A DNA stretch of 44,717 nt from Rhizobium sp. 2MFCol3.1. GTDB taxonomy: Bacteria; Pseudomonadota; Alphaproteobacteria; Rhizobiales; Rhizobiaceae. The stretch covers positions 1 to 44,717 of the forward strand of contig NZ_KB898382.1 in NCBI RefSeq assembly GCF_000377565.1. The letters are read 5' to 3'. Below, in pieces: positions 25,647-33,471 of the stretch; the stretch's first letter is position 1; the number at the start of each line of letters is the position of its first letter. The position numbers were made by a program, and so were the translations under genes. A model generated the notes under the pieces. The model was not told where the DNA came from and did no database searches. It worked only from the letters and a program-made list of their open reading frames with translations.

Positions 25647-26141
25647 CTACGCCAGCGCCTGCAGATAGCGCATGCCGGTGACCGGGCGCGGGATGAAGTC
25701 CATGTGTTCGTAGAAGCGGTGCGCCTGGATATTGCCCGTCGCGGCGCTCACCGAGAGGTAGCCGCAGCCGGCATTGCGGGCGGTATCGCGGGCGCGGTTG
25801 ACGAGATGCTGGCCGACCCCGTGGCCGCGATGGCCGTCACGCACGAAGAGATGGTGCAGATCCATGCCGCGCGCGCCTTCCTGTGCGCGGTAGAGCGGCA
25901 CGAGGATGGCGTAGCCGATCAGGCCTTCGTCGGTTTCCGCAACGAGAGCGGTAATCCAGGGCAGGGGGCCGAACAGGTCGCGCTCGAGCTGCTCCGGCGT
26001 CGAGCCGGCGGCGTCGCCATGGTGCTTGGCGAGAAGCGCGATCATGTCGTTGAGTTCGGGAAGGTCGCGCGGCTTGGCGGCGCGGATATTGATCACCGGC
26101 GGGCGGATCAATGAGATTTCGCTGTCTTCGATGTCGGTCAT
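25647..26141 (-). CDS. GNAT-family N-acetyltransferase
   Basis: About 164 residues. The acetyl-CoA pyrophosphate loop is visible in VRDGHRGHGVGQHLVNRARD (R/Q-x2-G-x-G/A), followed by NAGCGYLSVSAATGNIQAHRFYEHMDF, which is the motif B region. The acceptor is unknown. An in-frame extension upstream is open, but the ATG at 26141 (MTDIEDSE) has GGGAC upstream. It converges on the BrnT operon and lies downstream of a structured intergenic region. Confidence 0.82.
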   Translation of the reverse strand: MTDIEDSEISLIRPPVINIRAAKPRDLPELNDMIALLAKHHGDAAGSTPEQLERDLFGPLPWITALVAETDEGLIGYAILVPLYRAQEGARGMDLHHLFVRDGHRGHGVGQHLVNRARDTARNAGCGYLSVSAATGNIQAHRFYEHMDFIPRPVTGMRYLQALA

Positions 26142-26203
26142 GTCTTTGCGTCCCAGTCTGGCGTTTCGTGGTGTTCTGCCGTCAGGACGCTTGAGATACA
26201 ACA

Positions 26204-26223
26204 AAGCCGCCTGACGGCGGCTT
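26204..26223 (-). terminator. Strong hairpin in the gap right of the GNAT gene
   Basis: AAGCCGCC pairs with GGCGGCTT around TGAC; on the minus strand the stem extends by CAAC/GTTG with one bulged base and is followed by TTTGTTG. It lies outside both flanking genes on the minus strand and would end a transcript that starts to its right. Confidence 0.6.
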
Positions 26224-26345
26224 GTTGACAATAAGATCTGTCCAGCCGCCCTTTACAGGTACAGCCAAAAATACGAGCAGGAGATGTGCGCGTTCTTGAT
26301 CATGGAAAGATGAATCATCCAGAACGCGCTTTTTGTCAATGGGCT
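26224..26345 (-). ncRNA. Candidate structured small RNA (or leader) on the minus strand
   Basis: About 120 bases with a terminator at one end (26204-26223) and a long hairpin near the other: GCGCGTTCT (26288-26296) and AGAACGCGC (26321-26329) are perfectly complementary, with further pairing inside. A TTGACA box (26334-26339, minus strand) has a possible weak partner GATTCA at 17 bases. A 21-codon open frame (26253-26318) lies inside; whether it is translated is unknown. I did not recognise a known RNA family. Confidence is limited because the -10 is weak. Confidence 0.4.
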
Positions 26346-26375
26346 CTTTTGCGTTGGGTTGTTCGGGGCAGTCAA

Positions 26376-26510
26376 AGACCCTCTCTGGCCTGCCGGCCAT
26401 CTCCCCCACAAGGGGGGAGAAGACCTGTGGCACCCGTCTGCCTCAATTGGGCTCGGCCGATGTGGCTGGGTTAAGCCCTCCCCCTTGTGGGGAGGGTTGG
26501 GGAGGGGTCT
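26376..26510. repeat. RIME-like palindromic element
   Basis: Two hairpins of the same type as in other rhizobial elements: TCTCCCCC-ACAA-GGGGGGAGA near 26400 and CCCTCCCC/GGGGAGGG near 26480, with loops containing ACAA or TTGT. The ends AGACC and GGTCT are inverted. Similar stretches lie at 38490-38642. It has no ORF of its own. Confidence 0.6.
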
Positions 26511-26638
26511 TTTGTTCATGCGATTCTCTGCCCGCCCTTACGCGCCCGTCTCGCCAATCGCTCAACGCCCACCCTCGCAACCCTCTCCCACCACTTTGTC
26601 GACAGAGCCGAGCAGGCTTCTCAAACGCCTTCTCTTCT

Positions 26639-26657
26639 GATAGGGTACCCCCCTATC
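26639..26657. promoter_or_regulatory. DmeR/RcnR-type operator
   Basis: GATAGGG-TACCC-CCCTATC, perfect 7-base arms around a C-tract, 17 bases before dmeR. Operators of RcnR/CsoR proteins carry such a G/C-tract flanked by inverted repeats, and the dmeRF promoter of R. leguminosarum has a related C6 motif with flanking TATA. In the metal-free form DmeR would hold it. Confidence 0.7.
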
Positions 26658-26673
26658 CTATATCGAGAAGTTC

Positions 26674-26946
26674 ATGTCCCACACCCAGCACAACAAGAAA
26701 AAGCTGATCGCCCGCATCAACAGGCTGAAGGGCCAGATGGATGCCGTGGAGCGGGCGCTCGAGGCCGAAAAGCCCTGCGGCGAGATCCTGCAGCTGCTCT
26801 CTTCCATCCGCGGCGCGCTGAACGGGCTGACTGGCGAGGTGCTGGATGATCACCTGCACGAGCATGTCCTGCATGCTGCCGACGAGAAGGCGCGCAGCGA
26901 GGCCGTCGAGGAAATTTCCGAGGTTCTGAGAACCTACATCCGCTGA
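26674..26946 (+). CDS. dmeR: DmeR, Ni/Co-responsive RcnR/CsoR-family repressor
   Basis: A 90-residue all-helical repressor without an ordinary HTH. The metal ligands of RcnR are all present: His3, Cys35, His60 and His64 (MSH..., EKPCGEIL, LDDHLHEHVL). FrmR or CsoR relatives lack this full set, which supports Ni/Co rather than Cu or formaldehyde sensing. It is followed after 40 bases by a CDF exporter, and a matching operator lies 17 bases upstream; this is the dmeRF operon described in R. leguminosarum, where Ni and Co release the repressor. Confidence 0.9.
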   Translation: MSHTQHNKKKLIARINRLKGQMDAVERALEAEKPCGEILQLLSSIRGALNGLTGEVLDDHLHEHVLHAADEKARSEAVEEISEVLRTYIR

Positions 26947-26986
26947 TGCGCTTGAGGGCGCGAGACTGTCCAAGAAGGAGCGTGCG

Positions 26987-28033
26987 ATGAGCGCACAGAC
27001 AAATAACCTGCAGCATGAGCACGTCTTCCTCGGCGAGGACCATGACCGCAACACCCGCCGCATCTGGCTCGTCATCGCGCTGACCACCTCGATGATGGTG
27101 GCCGAGATCGCCGCCGGTACATGGTATGGCTCGATGGCGCTGGTCGCCGATGGCTGGCACATGTCGACCCACGCGAGCGCCATGCTGATCTCGGCGGTCG
27201 CCTATCTCTACGCCCGCCGCCAGGCCCACAATCCGCGCTTCACCTTCGGCACCGGCAAGCTCGGCGATCTCGCCGGTTTCGCCAGCGCCATCATCCTCGC
27301 GCTGATCGCGCTGCTGATGGCCTATGAAAGCGTGCTGCGTATCGCCAACCCGGTTCCGATCAGCTTTTCGCAGGCCATTGGCGTCGCCGTCCTCGGCCTT
27401 GCCGTCAATGTCTTGAGCGCCTGGCTGCTGAAGGACGACCACCATCACCACGGCCACGCGCATGGCCACGGACATGGGAGCCACGCGCCCCATGGCGATC
27501 ACGCACATCACGGCTCCCATGCGCATCACGGAGATCATGCGCATCATGGCTCCCACGCTCATCACGGCGATCACGCCAGCCACGCCCCGCGCGCCACCGA
27601 CAACAACATGCGCGCCGCCTATGTCCACGTCATCGCCGACGCGCTGACATCCGTGCTCGCCATCGCAGCCCTTCTGCTCGGCAGCCTCTATGGCTGGCTC
27701 TGGCTCGATCCGCTGATGGGCATCGTCGGCGGCATCATCATCGCGCAATGGGCCTGGGGCCTGATGAAGGCGTCGGGCGCCGTCCTGCTCGACACATTGC
27801 CGGCGGCGGGTGATCTGCCCAAGGCGATCCGCAAGGTGGTCGAGACCGATGGCGACGAGATCACCGACCTGCACGTCTGGCAGGTCGGCCCCGGCCACCA
27901 TGCGGCGATCGTCGCCGTCGCCACATCGGCCCCGCGCGCGCCGTCCTTCTACAAAGAGAAGCTCGCGGCGCTCGGCCAATTGTCGCATGTGACGGTCGAG
28001 GTCACGCAGATGGCGACCAAGAAGGCCGCCTGA
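26987..28033 (+). CDS. dmeF: DmeF, cation-diffusion-facilitator efflux protein for Co/Ni
   Basis: A 348-residue CDF transporter with six membrane helices. The transport site words are ALVADGWHMSTHASAM and VHVIADALTSVLAIAA (HxxxD and HxxxD type). Between helices 4 and 5 lies a cytoplasmic loop of about 40 residues made of His-Gly repeats (GDHAHHGSHAHHGD), encoded by a 36-base repeat unit at 27490-27580 and thought to bind or deliver metal. The C-terminal cytosolic domain follows. AAGGAG is 7 bases before the ATG. It exports Co and Ni in exchange for protons; regulated by DmeR. Confidence 0.92.
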   Translation: MSAQTNNLQHEHVFLGEDHDRNTRRIWLVIALTTSMMVAEIAAGTWYGSMALVADGWHMSTHASAMLISAVAYLYARRQAHNPRFTFGTGKLGDLAGFASAIILALIALLMAYESVLRIANPVPISFSQAIGVAVLGLAVNVLSAWLLKDDHHHHGHAHGHGHGSHAPHGDHAHHGSHAHHGDHAHHGSHAHHGDHASHAPRATDNNMRAAYVHVIADALTSVLAIAALLLGSLYGWLWLDPLMGIVGGIIIAQWAWGLMKASGAVLLDTLPAAGDLPKAIRKVVETDGDEITDLHVWQVGPGHHAAIVAVATSAPRAPSFYKEKLAALGQLSHVTVEVTQMATKKAA

Positions 28034-28065
28034 CGCTCGTGATGCCAGAGAAGGGCTTGATGCCG

Positions 28066-28096
28066 GGAATGCGAATCTGAAAGATCAACGCATTCC
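28066..28096. terminator. Inverted repeat downstream of dmeF
   Basis: GGAATGCG and CGCATTCC form a perfect 8-base inverted repeat around a 15-base loop, 33 bases after the dmeF stop. No U-tract is present. It may be a terminator or a regulatory site of the beta-lactamase gene that follows. Confidence 0.35.
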
Positions 28097-28189
28097 GATG
28101 GCGAAGGCGCGGGCGACGCAAGCGGGCCACAATCCCGCTTTAACCCCGTACTCATTGATGCCTTCATCGATTCTGGCAGAGGTCTTTTC

Positions 28190-29077
28190 ATGCATCCCTT
28201 TTCGATCCGCCGCCGCACGCTGCTCGGCTCCGCATTGCTCGCCCCGGCGCTGTTCCTGCCGGGGATCGTTCGCGCCGAAGACAGCGACGACGAGATCGAC
28301 CGCCGCATCGGCGCGCTGGAAAAGCAGATCGGCGGGCGCATCGGCGTATCTGTTATCGATACCGAGACCAACATTTCCTTCGGCTATCGCGAAACCGAGA
28401 CCTTCCCGATGTTCTCCACCTTCAAGGTGCTCGCCGCCGCCATGGTGCTGTCGCGTGTCGACAAGGGCGAGGAAAACCTCGAGCGCCGCGTGGTCTACGA
28501 GAAGGAGCAACTCATCGCCTACTCGCCCGAGACCGAGAAGCATGTCGGCGGCGAGGGCATGAGCGTCGGCGATCTCTGCAAGGCGGCGATCACGCTGAGC
28601 GACAACACCGCGGCCAATCTCATCCTCGAAAGCCTCGGCGGTCCGAAGGAGCTAACCAACTGGCTGCGCACGCTCGGCGACGGCTCCACCCGTCTCGACC
28701 GTATCGAGCCCGATCTCAACGACATCGCCAAGGACGACCCGCGCGACACCACGACGCCCGATGCCATGCTCGACACACTCGGCAACATCGCGCTCGGCTC
28801 GGTCTTGTCGGAGCCCTCGCAGAAGACGCTGATCGAATGGATGGTCGCCAACACCACGGGCAACGAACGACTGCGCACCGGCCTGCCGGAAACCTGGAAG
28901 ATCGGCGACAAGACCGGCACCGGCAAGAGCGGCTCCGCCGCCGACATCGCCATCTGCTGGCCCCCTGGCCACGGCCCCATCCTGATCGCCGTCTACGTCA
29001 CCAACGCCACGGTTGCGACCGCCGAGATCAACCCGGTGTTCGGCGAGGTGGGGCGGATCGTGGCGGAGATGGTATGA
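28190..29077 (+). CDS. bla: Class A beta-lactamase
   Basis: 295 residues. A Tat-like signal (SIRRRTLLGSALLAPALFLP) exports it to the periplasm. All active-site elements are present: Ser76-x2-Lys79 (STFK), Ser137-Asp138-Asn139, Glu173 with Asn177 (EPDLN), and Lys241-Thr-Gly (KTGTGKSG). It would hydrolyse penicillins and possibly cephalosporins. Length and motif spacing match the class A family; the sequence is of an environmental type, with no sign of an integron or transposon. AGAGGT precedes the ATG. No LysR or BlaI regulator is adjacent. Confidence 0.92.
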   Translation: MHPFSIRRRTLLGSALLAPALFLPGIVRAEDSDDEIDRRIGALEKQIGGRIGVSVIDTETNISFGYRETETFPMFSTFKVLAAAMVLSRVDKGEENLERRVVYEKEQLIAYSPETEKHVGGEGMSVGDLCKAAITLSDNTAANLILESLGGPKELTNWLRTLGDGSTRLDRIEPDLNDIAKDDPRDTTTPDAMLDTLGNIALGSVLSEPSQKTLIEWMVANTTGNERLRTGLPETWKIGDKTGTGKSGSAADIAICWPPGHGPILIAVYVTNATVATAEINPVFGEVGRIVAEMV

Positions 29078-29143
29078 GGGGCCGCTCGTCGCTTGCTGAG
29101 CTGCGACGCCGGCATTAAACTGAAACCCTGACGGAGAAGCCAG

Positions 29144-29326
29144 ATGGCGCGCGACGAGACGGGTGCTGGCAAAGGCCAGAAGGAGCCGGAGGCTCCGCAA
29201 GATCAATCCGACGACACGTTGGTCGAGCGCGGACTTGCGTACGGTCGCGTACTGCGGGCTCGCGCCGGAAACGATCGCGGTCCGGCTGCGGACAAGGCGT
29301 TCATTGACAGTCTCTACGAGGGCTGA
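29144..29326 (+). CDS. Small charged hypothetical protein
   Basis: 60 residues, rich in Glu, Asp, Arg and Gly, with no membrane segment. GGAGA lies 6 bases before the ATG at 29144, which is the main support. I do not recognise a family. It sits just after bla in a region of short, less GC-biased ORFs. Confidence 0.45.
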   Translation: MARDETGAGKGQKEPEAPQDQSDDTLVERGLAYGRVLRARAGNDRGPAADKAFIDSLYEG

Positions 29327-29373
29327 CTTGGTCCCCGGCAAGTTCTATTTTTGATCGGCAGGAGAGGTCAAAG

Positions 29374-29775
29374 ATGATCGTGGGTCGACAGCCTAGAGCT
29401 TTTGGGATCTGCTTTGGAGCCGTTGTAGTCGCCTATTTCGCGGCAAATATAATCGGGTTTTGCTACAAGGATTTCCGCTTATACACGGACAGTGATCTAA
29501 TCGAACGGTTCATTGATGTGGAAATTGCCACCCACCGTGCGGCGATTGCGAACACTGTTCAAACGCCGAAGGATTTTATCGCTAACTATCCGGATTGCTG
29601 TAAAGTTGCAGCGGGGCAGCAAGCTCTTAACTGGCTCATGGTTGTTTTAGGAGCTGGTATGCGCGACGTCTATCTGACGTATCCGCTTCTTATAGATGAG
29701 AACCTACGGCAATATACGGTGATCTATTCCACTGATTGTTGCGCGGGGGTTTGGGCAAAAAGAACTGACTATTGA
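29374..29775 (+). CDS. Hypothetical protein with one N-terminal membrane segment
   Basis: 133 residues. A hydrophobic segment near the start (FGICFGAVVVAYFAANIIGF) suggests a membrane anchor or signal peptide, and there are two cysteine pairs (DCCKV, DCCAG). AGGAG 9 bases before the ATG is a good ribosome site. Codons are AT-richer than in the neighbours (many third-position A and T), which hints at acquisition by transfer. No known family is recognised. Confidence 0.55.
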   Translation: MIVGRQPRAFGICFGAVVVAYFAANIIGFCYKDFRLYTDSDLIERFIDVEIATHRAAIANTVQTPKDFIANYPDCCKVAAGQQALNWLMVVLGAGMRDVYLTYPLLIDENLRQYTVIYSTDCCAGVWAKRTDY

Positions 29776-29897
29776 ACGTTGAGACTTTGCGCGGAAACGG
29801 TGTAGCCGGCTGAGTTTCGAATGCGCTGATGTCGACCGGCCTGTAGTTTCATGGCGCTAGAAATATGCCAGTAAATTCAAAGCTATACGGTGGAGAC

Positions 29898-29954
29898 ATG
29901 AATCTTGCTCGCATCTGCTTGAATCAATCTCTCAACCTCAAGCGCCACCGCTGA
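29898..29954 (+). CDS. Possible 18-codon small ORF
   Basis: ATG at 29898 directly preceded by GGTGGAGAC, a good ribosome site, reading MNLARICLNQSLNLKRHR then stop. It is too short to judge by homology. The remaining part of the 440-base gap up to 30217 holds the hairpin repeat and nothing else I can name. Confidence 0.25.
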   Translation: MNLARICLNQSLNLKRHR

Positions 29955-29984
29955 CCATCAATCGAAGCGCCCCCATCCTCTCCG

Positions 29985-30123
29985 TCATTCTCGCCCTTGT
30001 GGCGGGAATCCAGCCGACGCGCGTCGCGCGGCGAGGAGACTCTTCTTCGGCCAAATGCTGGGAGCAGGTCATTCACGGCGCAGACGCGCCGTGGCTGGAT
30101 TCCTGTCACAAGGACAGGAATGA
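29985..30123. repeat. Hairpin-armed inverted repeat element
   Basis: The 31-base left arm (29985-30015) and the right arm (30093-30123) are complementary at 26 of 31 positions. Each arm is also its own hairpin: ATTCTCGCC/GGCGGGAAT on the left, with a loop CTTGT, and ATTCCTGTC/GACAGGAAT on the right, with a loop ACAAG. The differences between arms preserve pairing inside each arm. The design matches the element at 9915-10086 and is probably a dispersed rhizobial repeat. Confidence 0.65.
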
Positions 30124-30217
30124 GGGTGGAGTTTGTGGCGCCGGGAAAGCCCTATCGCAGCGGCAGCAAGCATTGGCCGCGATCATCGCGTCCCATCAGC
30201 TTTCACGGCAACACTCC

Positions 30218-30676
30218 TCACACCGCGCCAATATCCGCCGCAGCACTCTCGCCCTTGTCGTCATTCCCCGTCAGTTGCCGCTTCACCTCGTCGGCGATCT
30301 GCTTTTCGATCGCCGCGCGGTCGTCCATCGACATGCCCTTCAGGCTGTCTTCGGTCATCCCGAGGCTGTCGAGCACCTGCTTGCGGATGCGTTCGGCGAG
30401 CGTCATGTTGGCGAGGTCGCTGAATTCGCTGACGATGGCGTCGTGGCGGGCTTTGGCCTCGTCTTCCACACCTGACATCGTCTGGCTTTCGTCGGTCGCC
30501 TGCAGCGCCCACATGGTGCTGGAGATGGAGGGCGGCGTCGTGCTGGGCGCAAGCGATGCGCCGCTCTGGCGAACGCTGTCTTCTATCGTCATCGGCTGCT
30601 GCTTGTTGCGCTGGCCGGATTGCTGGAAAAGACTGCTCAAGCCATAGGTGCTCGAGATGCTGTCGCCGATCTTCAT
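30218..30676 (-). CDS. Conserved-looking hypothetical protein
   Basis: 152 residues beginning MKIGDSISSTYGLSSLFQQ. It is acidic with a Thr/Ser-rich middle and no membrane segment; the C-terminal half has an amphipathic helical region (ERIRKQVLDSLGMTEDSLKG and RAAIEKQIADEVKRQL). A GGGGGAA site lies before the ATG at 30676. I do not recognise a family. It is followed by the hairpin repeat and preceded by gcd's terminator. Confidence 0.6.
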   Translation of the reverse strand: MKIGDSISSTYGLSSLFQQSGQRNKQQPMTIEDSVRQSGASLAPSTTPPSISSTMWALQATDESQTMSGVEDEAKARHDAIVSEFSDLANMTLAERIRKQVLDSLGMTEDSLKGMSMDDRAAIEKQIADEVKRQLTGNDDKGESAAADIGAV

Positions 30677-30776
30677 GAAAATTCCCCCTGAGACAATGCA
30701 CGGAAGAATTGCGTCGAAAGCCTGCGCCAGCCTTTCGTTGTCATAATCGCGAGTGTGCCATCAGAGGCCCAAACGC

Positions 30777-30804
30777 AAAATGGCCGCCCGGAGGCGGCCA
30801 TTTC
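30777..30804 (-). terminator. Terminator of gcd
   Basis: AAATGGCCGCC pairs with GGCGGCCATTT around CGGA, then TTTTGCG on the minus strand. It starts about 20 bases beyond the gcd stop codon. A perfect 11-pair stem makes this a good terminator. Confidence 0.75.
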
Positions 30805-30822
30805 GGTGGTCGTTGAAGGCGC

Positions 30823-33159
30823 TTACGGCAGCGTGTAAGCGATGACGTAGTCGCCCGGCTTGGTGCCGATCGATCCGTGTCCGCCGGCCACCATCACGAC
30901 ATACTGCTTGTTGTCTGAGGTCGTGTAGGTCATCGGCGTCGACTGGCCGCCGGCCGGCAGGCGGGCCTGCCACAGCTGCTTGCCGTTGGTCACGTCGTAG
31001 GCGCGCAGGTAATCGTCGACCGCGGCACCGAGGAAGGCAACGCCGCCCTTGGTGATGATCGGACCGCCGATGCCGGGAACGCCGAGCTTGAAGGGCATCG
31101 GCAGCGGGCTCATGTCGCGAACCGTACCGTTCACCAGCTTGTAGACGGTCTTGCCCGTGGTGAGATCGGCACCGGCGACATAACCCCATGGCGGTGCCTG
31201 GCAGGGGATGCCGAGCGGGCCGAGGAACGGACCCATGACCACACCATAAGGCGCGCCGTCATTGCGGTTCAGGCCCTGTTCGCTGCCCTTTTCGCCTGCA
31301 CCCTTCGGCGGGATGTCGGCTGCCGGCACCAGACGCGAGGTGAAGGCCAGATAAGTCGGCATGCCGAACATGATCTGCCGTTCCGGATCGACCGCGACCG
31401 AGCCCCAGTTGAAGGTGCCGAAATTGCCGGGATAGACGATCGTGCCTTCCAGCGACGGCGGCGTATAGCGGCCTTCATACTTGTAGCGGTGGAACTCGAT
31501 GCGGCACGCGAGCTGGTCGAACAGCGACACGCCCCACATGTTCTTCTCCTGCAGCGGTGGCGGCGAGAAGGTCAGGTCGGAGATCGGCTGCGTCGGGGAA
31601 GCATGGTCCTCGGGGATAGTGCCCTGTGGCGCGGGGATCTCCTTGAACGGAATGATCGCCTCGCCGGTGCGGCGGTCGAGCACGTAGAGGTCGCCCTGCT
31701 TGGTGGGCGCCACGAGTGCCGGAACGACCGTGCCGTCAGCCTTCTTCATGTCGAAGAGCACGGGCTGTGCCGGAACGTCCATGTCCCACAGGTCGTGATG
31801 CACGAACTGCTGGACCCAGCGCAACTGGCCGGTCTTCATGTCCAGGGCCACGACCGACGACGAGAATTTCTCGACATTGGCGCTTCTGTTCATGCCGAGC
31901 TGGTCGGGCACCTGGTTGCCGAGCGGCACGTAGATCAGGCCGAGACCTTCGTCAGCCGACAGAACCGACCAGCTGTTGGGCGAGTTGGTCGTGTAAGTCT
32001 GTCCCTCGGGCAGCGGCGTCGTGACGTCGGGGTTGCCCGAATCCCAGTTCCAGACCAGCGCGCCGGTGTGGATGTCGAAGGCGCGGATGACGCCCGACTG
32101 CTCCTGGGTGGAGTAGTTGTCATTGACGGCACCGCCGATGATCAGCTTGCCGTCGATCGCCACCGGCGGCGAGGTCGAGTAGTAATAGCCGGCGGGGTTG
32201 TACTTCATGCCCTTTTCGAGGTGCAGCGTGCCCTGGTCGGCGAAATCGGTGCAGACCTTACCGTCGAGCGCGTCGAGGGCGATCAGGCGGGCATCGGCGG
32301 TCGGCAGGTAGACGCGGTCGACGCAGGGAGCGCCGGCAGCCGCTGCTGTGTCGTGGTAGTAGGTCACGCCACGGCACGTCTGGTGCTGTCGGTCCGGGTT
32401 CATGCCGGAATTGGCGTCGAACTTCCACTTTTCCTTGCCGGTCTTGGCATCGAGCGCGATGGCAAGGTTGTGTGGCGTGCAGATGTAGAGCGTATCGCCA
32501 ACCTTGAGCGGCGTGACCTGGTAGGTCGTCTCGCCGACGTCATCCGGCCGCTTCACGTCGCCGGTCTGGTAGCGCCAAACCTCTTTCAGGTCCTTGACGT
32601 TGCTGACGTTCACCTGCTCCAGCGGCGAATAGCGCTGGCCGAAGGGCGTGCGGCCATACTGGTGCCACTCGCCGTCGGTCACCGTGCCGCCGAATGTCGT
32701 GGTGCCGGTCATGGCCGTCGGCAGGCTGCCGTTCTGGTCATGCGGGTCCGTCGTCATCGAATAGCCGGCAACCACGATCGCGATCAGAACCGGAATGGCG
32801 AGCGGCCAGGGGCTCGCCGGGTAGGGCGCGCCGGTCGTGCCGGAAAAGCCGAGCGGACGGCGGATCCAGGGCGTAAGCAGCCACAGGCCGAGCAGGATGA
32901 TCAGGCCGCCGCGCGGTCCGAGCTGCCACCAGTCGAAGCCGACTTCGTTGATCGCCCAGACGAGCGAAACGACGACGAGCACGGCATAGACCCAAAGGGC
33001 CGACGCCTTGCGCTTCAAAAGCAGCGCAGCGGTCAGCAGGAACATGATGCCTGCGAAGAGATAGAAGAAGTTACCACCGAGCAGCACGAGCCAGAGCCCG
33101 CCTCCGCCGAGTGCCAATCCTATCAGAATGAAGAGGATGGATGTTAAGACGATCGCCAT
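30823..33159 (-). CDS. gcd: Membrane-bound PQQ-dependent glucose dehydrogenase
   Basis: About 778 residues. It oxidises glucose to gluconolactone in the periplasm and reduces ubiquinone, which acidifies the surroundings and can release mineral phosphate. Residues 1-145 hold about five membrane helices (IVLTSILFILIGLALGGGGL and following). The rest is the eight-bladed PQQ propeller: GTVTDGEWHQYGRTPFGQR, RDMSPLPMPFKLGVPGIGGP and DDYLRAYDVTNGKQLWQARL are family segments. The ATG at 33159 has GGAG upstream; an in-frame start 34 codons earlier is less likely. It is a single transcript with a strong terminator, and PQQ synthesis genes are not in the window. Confidence 0.9.
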   Translation of the reverse strand: MAIVLTSILFILIGLALGGGGLWLVLLGGNFFYLFAGIMFLLTAALLLKRKASALWVYAVLVVVSLVWAINEVGFDWWQLGPRGGLIILLGLWLLTPWIRRPLGFSGTTGAPYPASPWPLAIPVLIAIVVAGYSMTTDPHDQNGSLPTAMTGTTTFGGTVTDGEWHQYGRTPFGQRYSPLEQVNVSNVKDLKEVWRYQTGDVKRPDDVGETTYQVTPLKVGDTLYICTPHNLAIALDAKTGKEKWKFDANSGMNPDRQHQTCRGVTYYHDTAAAAGAPCVDRVYLPTADARLIALDALDGKVCTDFADQGTLHLEKGMKYNPAGYYYSTSPPVAIDGKLIIGGAVNDNYSTQEQSGVIRAFDIHTGALVWNWDSGNPDVTTPLPEGQTYTTNSPNSWSVLSADEGLGLIYVPLGNQVPDQLGMNRSANVEKFSSSVVALDMKTGQLRWVQQFVHHDLWDMDVPAQPVLFDMKKADGTVVPALVAPTKQGDLYVLDRRTGEAIIPFKEIPAPQGTIPEDHASPTQPISDLTFSPPPLQEKNMWGVSLFDQLACRIEFHRYKYEGRYTPPSLEGTIVYPGNFGTFNWGSVAVDPERQIMFGMPTYLAFTSRLVPAADIPPKGAGEKGSEQGLNRNDGAPYGVVMGPFLGPLGIPCQAPPWGYVAGADLTTGKTVYKLVNGTVRDMSPLPMPFKLGVPGIGGPIITKGGVAFLGAAVDDYLRAYDVTNGKQLWQARLPAGGQSTPMTYTTSDNKQYVVMVAGGHGSIGTKPGDYVIAYTLP

Positions 33160-33471
33160 CAGGCCGGTCTCCAACTGAAATGCATAAAGCTCCCGAGGGG
33201 GATCGGGAGTGGTCAGGAATGCACGCAAACGGCGAACAAGACATTTTGCCGCAAGCGTCATCAGCGGAGATAGAGCGGCCCGATCTGCCTTTCAACCGCC
33301 ACAATATGGGGGGCTGAGAAGTGGCTAAAATATGCGACAGAATCCGGATTTACGGGTGGGCGTTGAATCTGGGTTTCGGCTGCTGTCACGAAAAAGCCAT
33401 GAAACCCAAGCGTTTGGCCGCGTCGAAACGTCACGACAGACGCTAGCGTACAGGTAGAGGAAATCGGCCGG

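Noticed and set aside
27490..27590. Tandem repeat near dmeF as a CRISPR or minisatellite
   Set aside because: It encodes the in-frame His-Gly loop of DmeF and is part of the protein.
29999..30475. A 158-codon plus-strand ORF after the small-ORF patch
   Set aside because: It runs through the hairpin repeat and then antisense to the hypothetical gene at 30218-30676.
31489..33147. A very long open frame opposite gcd (over 550 codons)
   Set aside because: It is antisense to a well-recognised enzyme and its translation is low complexity; the GC-rich third positions of the true gene keep the opposite frame free of stops.
33380..33440. Pho box upstream of gcd (CTGTCAC, CTGTCGT half-like words)
   Set aside because: The second half-sites match too poorly and the spacing and orientation are not those of a real pair.
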